Assembly: GCF_040676675.1 (NCBI RefSeq) | Contig: NZ_JBFAPK010000002.1 | Coordinates: 496,001 to 560,000 of the forward strand | Length of the DNA stretch: 64,000 bases | From: JBFAPK01 sp040676675 | GTDB lineage: Bacteria > Actinomycetota > Actinomycetes > Mycobacteriales > Micromonosporaceae | Direction of reading: 5' to 3' | Shown here: piece by piece, positions 60,543-64,000 of the stretch | How the letters are laid out: each line of letters opens with the position of its first letter | Numbering within the stretch: the stretch's first letter is position 1 | Notes under the pieces: model-generated | What the model was told of the DNA's origin: nothing | The model's database searches: none | What the model saw: the letters and a program-made list of their open reading frames with translations, nothing else | Program-made: the position numbers and the translations under genes

Positions 60543-62012
60543 ATGACCGAGAAGGTGGGTGTTGAACCTTCCGTGTCCGCTGGCGCTCGACCGGGAGCAC
60601 CACGGACCATCGCTCGCGGCGGGATATTGGCGTTGCTCTGCACCACGAACTTCATGGTTATTCTCGATTCCCAGATCGTCATCCTGGCCCTTCCTTCGAT
60701 CGAGAAGTCCGTCGGTCTTTCTCTGTCGGAAGGTCAATGGGTGCTCAGTGCGTACCTACTCAGCTTCGGCGGCCTGCTGCTGCTCGGCGGGCGCATGGCC
60801 GACGTGCTCGGGCGTCGTCGGATGTACGTGGTCGGCACCGCGCTGTTCCTGCTGTCCTCGCTGCTCTGCGGGTTTGCCTGGGCGCCTGCGGTGCTGATCG
60901 GGGCGCGGGTCGGGCAGGGCATCTCGGCGGCGATCATGGCGCCGACCGCGCTCTCCATTCTGATGAACGCATTCCCCGAAGGTGCGGCGCGCAACCGGGC
61001 GCTGGCGTTCTGGTCGGGCATCGGCGGCCTGGGCGCCACAGCCGCGCTGCTGATCGGCGGGCTGCTCACCGACCTGCTCGGCTGGGAATGGGTCTTTTTC
61101 CTCAACGTGCCGGTCGCCGCTGTCCTGCTCCTGGCCGCCCCGATTCTGCTGACCGAGGGCCGCGACCGGGCGCGCGCCCGCGCGTACGACCCGGCCGGCG
61201 CCACCGCGATCACCGGCGCACTCGTCCTGCTCCTGTACGCCGTCGTGCGAGCGCCGGAGGTGGGCTGGGCCACTATGCATACGCTCGCGTTCCTGGCCGG
61301 GGCGGTCGTCCTGATCGCCGCCTTCCTCCTGATCGAGCGTCGCTCGGCTGCACCGCTGGTGCCGCTGCGGATCTTCCGTTCGGCCGCGTTCGTCGGCGGG
61401 AACCTGTCGATGCTGGTCATCAGCATGCTGGCCTTCGGCATGAGCCTGATGCTGTCCATCTACGCCCAGCAGGTGCTCGACTATTCCCCGATCGTGTTCG
61501 GCCTCGGCACCACGGCGATGACGGTGATGACCCTGGTCGGCTCCTATGCCGCACAGCGCTTCATCGCCACGGTCGGATATCGGTGGGTCACCGCCGCCGG
61601 CTTGGTCCTGCTCGGCGCCGGCAGCCTGCTGCTGACGGAAGTGTCGGTGGGCGGCAGCTACTTCGGGGACATCTTCCCGGGCCTGTTTGTCTTCGGTCCC
61701 GGGATGGGCGCCACCGTGTCCGCAGCCGCGGCCGCACTTGCCGGCGTCCGCGAGCGAGACGCCGGGTTGGCCTCGGGGATCAACTCCGCGGCCTTCCAAC
61801 TGGGTGGCGCGTTCGGCGTGGCGATCGTCTCCAGCGTGGCGGCCACCGAGGTGCTCGCCCCATCCGATTCCCTGCTCTCCCTCAACAGCGCCGTACGGGC
61901 GGGCTTCGCGGCCTGTGTGGGCTTCGCCGTCGTCGGCCTCGTCCTCGCGCTCCTGCTGCTTCGCTCCCCGCGGGCCGACGTGACCGGCCTGGGACAGCTC
62001 GACGCGAGATGA
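60543..62012 (+). CDS. MFS transporter, DHA2 family (14-TM drug exporter)
   Basis: 489 residues; ATG with AGGAGGATCCG upstream; an earlier ATG at 60498 lacks a ribosome site. TNFMVILDSQIVILALPSIEKSVGLS matches the conserved LDxTIVNVALP motif of DHA2 exporters in TM1. GGRMADVLGRRRMYVVG is motif A, and ARVGQGISAAIMAPTALSIL carries motif C-like glycines in TM5. Fourteen hydrophobic segments. Proton-driven efflux of antibiotics or cations; possibly self-resistance for the second region. Confidence 0.92.
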   Translation: MTEKVGVEPSVSAGARPGAPRTIARGGILALLCTTNFMVILDSQIVILALPSIEKSVGLSLSEGQWVLSAYLLSFGGLLLLGGRMADVLGRRRMYVVGTALFLLSSLLCGFAWAPAVLIGARVGQGISAAIMAPTALSILMNAFPEGAARNRALAFWSGIGGLGATAALLIGGLLTDLLGWEWVFFLNVPVAAVLLLAAPILLTEGRDRARARAYDPAGATAITGALVLLLYAVVRAPEVGWATMHTLAFLAGAVVLIAAFLLIERRSAAPLVPLRIFRSAAFVGGNLSMLVISMLAFGMSLMLSIYAQQVLDYSPIVFGLGTTAMTVMTLVGSYAAQRFIATVGYRWVTAAGLVLLGAGSLLLTEVSVGGSYFGDIFPGLFVFGPGMGATVSAAAAALAGVRERDAGLASGINSAAFQLGGAFGVAIVSSVAATEVLAPSDSLLSLNSAVRAGFAACVGFAVVGLVLALLLLRSPRADVTGLGQLDAR

Positions 62013-62801
62013 TTCGCTGGGCCACTGGGCACCTCGACACGGGCTGCCCGGTGGCCATAGCCGGCCAGAGGTCGGTCAGGCAGTCGTCAGCGCCCGGATA
62101 GCGGCATCTGATGTAGTCGGGCGGAATAGTTGCGACTGGTCGTGTTTGCGGTGCGGGCTGGCCTGCACCCTCGTGTTGTCAATTCATGAAAGGCCGACAA
62201 GGTGAAGGTGTGCGCGCTACGGCCCAGCCGGCTGGTCCGGCTCGCCGACACTCTGGCGTTGGCGATTGTGAGCGCATTCGCGCTGCCCAAGCCACCGGGG
62301 TTGTGGAGTGACGACGAGCGCGCACCCTGGCAGGGTCACCAAACACTTCCTCGTCGGGCAGTCCGTAGTTCTCGATCGAGAAGGTGGTGGTGGTTGCGTG
62401 TTGGTTCTCGTCGCAGCCGGTTACCCTGGCGTCCCGTCAGATGAATGTGGCGATGGCAGGGGTCCGGTTGCCGCGGTGGGCTTGGTGCTGGTCTTCACGA
62501 AACGTCACGCGCACGTGATGGACCTGATTCTCGATACCCCCACTCCTGGCGAGCCCGGTCCTGCGCGTCGGCTGGCCGTGCCTGCGTGGCAGGCAGGGAG
62601 GCGATCAGGATCGCCACAGCGCTCAAGCTGATCTGGGACCAACGTCGGACCTGGGCGGATAAGGATTTCGGCAATCCGAGCGTCTCATATCATGGGAATA
62701 TTCGCCCCACCGGTCGACCGGGGCGCGGCGGCTCCGACCTGTGCTCGGAAGGACCTTCGAAGAAGGTCACGCCAACGCCGCAAAAGACCCGAAGGAGCAC
62801 A
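62013..62801. other. Gene-free stretch before the YCII gene
   Basis: 789 bp. No gene is supported. Frames crossing it (for example the plus-strand frame at 62202) show no recognised domain. It presumably contains the promoter of the YCII/sigma pair. Confidence 0.35.
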
Positions 62802-63191
62802 ATGAAGTACATGCTGGCCATCTACAGCAACCCGCTCAACTGGGCGCACCCGACCTTCCGGCACCAGGCGGGAGTCTCGGATACGGAACGCGCGATGATG
62901 CAGGAGCAGTTCGACAGGTTGCTTGAGGAGATCACCGACTCGGGCGAGCTGGTAAGTGGGACCCCGCTGGCGCCTCCGGGCCTGACGAGGACGGTCCGGG
63001 TCGGTGATCAGGGCGTCGAGACCACGGACGGGCCGTTCGCCGAGATGAAGGAGCAACTGGCCGGTTACTTCATCGTCGACTGCGAGAGCATCGAACGGGC
63101 CGCCGCTCTCGCCGCCCGGTTCCCCGATGCCCGGTTCGCCGCGGTCGAGGTTCGACCGATCATGGACCTGTCCGCCGGGGCCGAGATGTGA
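62802..63191 (+). CDS. YCII-related / DGPF-domain protein
   Basis: 129 residues; ATG with GAAGGAG upstream. MKYMLAIYSNP at the start, GELVSGTPLAPP, and VETTDGPFAEMKEQLAGYFIVDCESIERAAALAARFP with the DGPF motif are those of YCII-related proteins that accompany ECF sigma factors of the SigJ/ECF41-42 kind. Function not established. Its TGA overlaps the GTG start of the sigma gene (GTGA). Confidence 0.9.
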   Translation: MKYMLAIYSNPLNWAHPTFRHQAGVSDTERAMMQEQFDRLLEEITDSGELVSGTPLAPPGLTRTVRVGDQGVETTDGPFAEMKEQLAGYFIVDCESIERAAALAARFPDARFAAVEVRPIMDLSAGAEM

Positions 63192-64000
63192 CCGAGCCAT
63201 CGGTCGAACAACTGCTTCGCCACGCGGCGCCCAAGGTGCTCTCCGCGTTGGTGCGCCGCCATGGCTACTTCGACCTGGCCGAGGACTGCGTCCAGGAAGC
63301 GCTGTTCGCCGCGAGCGTGCAGTGGGCTACCGACGGCGTACCGGACGATCCCGAGGGCTGGTTGGTCAGGGTCGCCAACCGTCGGCTGATCGACCAGCGG
63401 CGCAGCGAGCAGGCCCGGCGGCATCGAGAGCTCCGGGTCGCTGAGCTGGAGCCCGCGGACCAACTGGTCGTGACCGGGGCCGACACCAGGCCGGACAGCG
63501 GGCGGGACGACACGCTCGCCCTGCTCTTCCTCTGCTGCCATCCCGACCTGCCTCCGGCCTCAGGGATCGCGCTCACCCTGCGCGCGGTCGGCGGGCTGAC
63601 CACCGCCCAGATCGCCCGGGCGTTCCTCGTCCCCGAGGCCACCATGGCACAACGCATCAGCCGCGCGAAGCAACGGATCAGGGGGGCCGGGCTGACGTTC
63701 ACGATGCCGCCGCCCGACCAGATCGAAGATCGGCTGCGGGCGGTACTCCGGGTGCTCTACCTCATTTTCAACGAGGGCTATACGGCGAGCGTCGGAACCG
63801 ACCTGCAACGGATCGAGCTGGCGGACGAGGCCGTCCGGTTGACCAGACAGGTGTACGCGCTCCGGCCCGACCACGGCGAGGTAACCGGCCTGCTCGCGCT
63901 CATGCTGTTGACCGACGCCCGACGCGCGGCGCGTGGTGGGCCCGACGGGGAACTGATCCCGCTGGCGCAGCAGGACCGAAGCCGGTGGAACGGCGCGTAC
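63188..64000 (+). CDS. ECF sigma factor (DUF6596/ECF42 type), cut by the window edge
   Basis: 271 residues visible; the frame is open to the right edge. Region 2: LVRRHGYFDLAEDCVQEALFAASVQW and GWLVRVANRRLIDQRR. Region 4: LTLRAVGGLTTAQIARAFLVPEATMAQRISRAKQRIR. The beginning of the long C-terminal domain follows (LRAVLRVLYLIFNEGYTAS, the family hallmark; ALRPDHGEVTGLLALMLLTDARR). These sigma factors are encoded with YCII/DGPF proteins, as here, and their extended C-terminal domain is thought to replace an anti-sigma factor. Confidence 0.92.
   Translation, partial: MTEPSVEQLLRHAAPKVLSALVRRHGYFDLAEDCVQEALFAASVQWATDGVPDDPEGWLVRVANRRLIDQRRSEQARRHRELRVAELEPADQLVVTGADTRPDSGRDDTLALLFLCCHPDLPPASGIALTLRAVGGLTTAQIARAFLVPEATMAQRISRAKQRIRGAGLTFTMPPPDQIEDRLRAVLRVLYLIFNEGYTASVGTDLQRIELADEAVRLTRQVYALRPDHGEVTGLLALMLLTDARRAARGGPDGELIPLAQQDRSRWNGAY

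Noticed and set aside
60737..62101. 454-residue plus-strand frame overlapping the DHA2 exporter
   Set aside because: Out-of-frame shadow; Arg-rich, while the exporter frame has 14 hydrophobic segments and MFS motifs.
1..64000. CRISPR arrays, tRNA/rRNA genes, prophage, origins
   Set aside because: No regularly spaced repeats, no cloverleaf-like or rRNA sequence, no integrase or phage structural gene, and no dnaA-box cluster were noticed in reading both strands.

Overview
High-GC actinomycete DNA, probably Micromonosporaceae. This is inferred from the very high G/C third-position use, GTG/TTG starts, ATGA/GTGA overlaps, the stock of SARP, LuxR (LAL), TetR, HxlR and ECF regulators, and paired LtrA membrane proteins. 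No rRNA, tRNA, phage genes or CRISPR array were seen.

Positions 1-26 kb are a specialised-metabolite gene cluster that runs off the left edge. A leftward operon encodes an esterase (cut by the edge), an adenylation enzyme whose nine-residue specificity code reads DLLYLALVC (the code of the proline ligases that start pyrrole-2-carboxylate synthesis) and an acyl-CoA-dehydrogenase-like enzyme, i.e. the two catalysts that make pyrrolyl-2-carboxyl-S-carrier protein. A rightward operon, separated by a 680-bp control region with a strong palindrome, encodes a small hypothetical protein, a GlcD-like flavin oxidase, a free-standing acyl carrier protein, a TrpB2-like PLP synthase, a rare ligase-ketoreductase-carrier protein without ketosynthase, a Gfo/Idh/MocA dehydrogenase, a PhyH-type oxygenase and an enlarged carbamoyltransferase. 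Then follow an APH-like kinase, a cytidylate-kinase/glycosyltransferase fusion, a DUF3431 protein, a heterodimeric ABC exporter with one degenerate ATP site, a UDP-galactopyranose mutase and a GalE-like epimerase. Together they suggest a carbamoylated, probably hexofuranosylated pyrrole-containing compound; I do not recognise the product.

Positions 26-33 kb hold a luciferase-like gene fragment, then a redox block (SDR, two MDR enzymes, a Gfo/Idh/MocA enzyme) facing away from a TetR gene with its own promoter. Positions 34-43 kb carry an ECF sigma factor, a large LAL regulator, a TPP-dependent decarboxylase/synthase and two divergent LtrA proteins. Positions 43-64 kb look like a second accessory or biosynthetic region: GMC oxidoreductase, atypical response regulator, HxlR regulator, two paralogous SDRs, an MFS exporter next to an ATP-grasp ligase, SARP regulator, hemerythrin protein, alpha/beta hydrolase with an Asp nucleophile, KAS III, a 14-TM exporter and a YCII/sigma pair cut by the right edge.

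The most unexpected structure is a duplicated module with reciprocal decay. Around 34.6-42.7 kb a shred of an ATP-grasp gene (minus) precedes an intact LAL (plus) and an intact LtrA (plus). Around 49.6-51.5 kb an intact ATP-grasp gene (minus) precedes shreds of an LAL and of an LtrA (plus), in the same order and orientation. IS630 and IS3 transposase remains at 18.6, 43.1 and 54.2 kb show that the region has been reshuffled.
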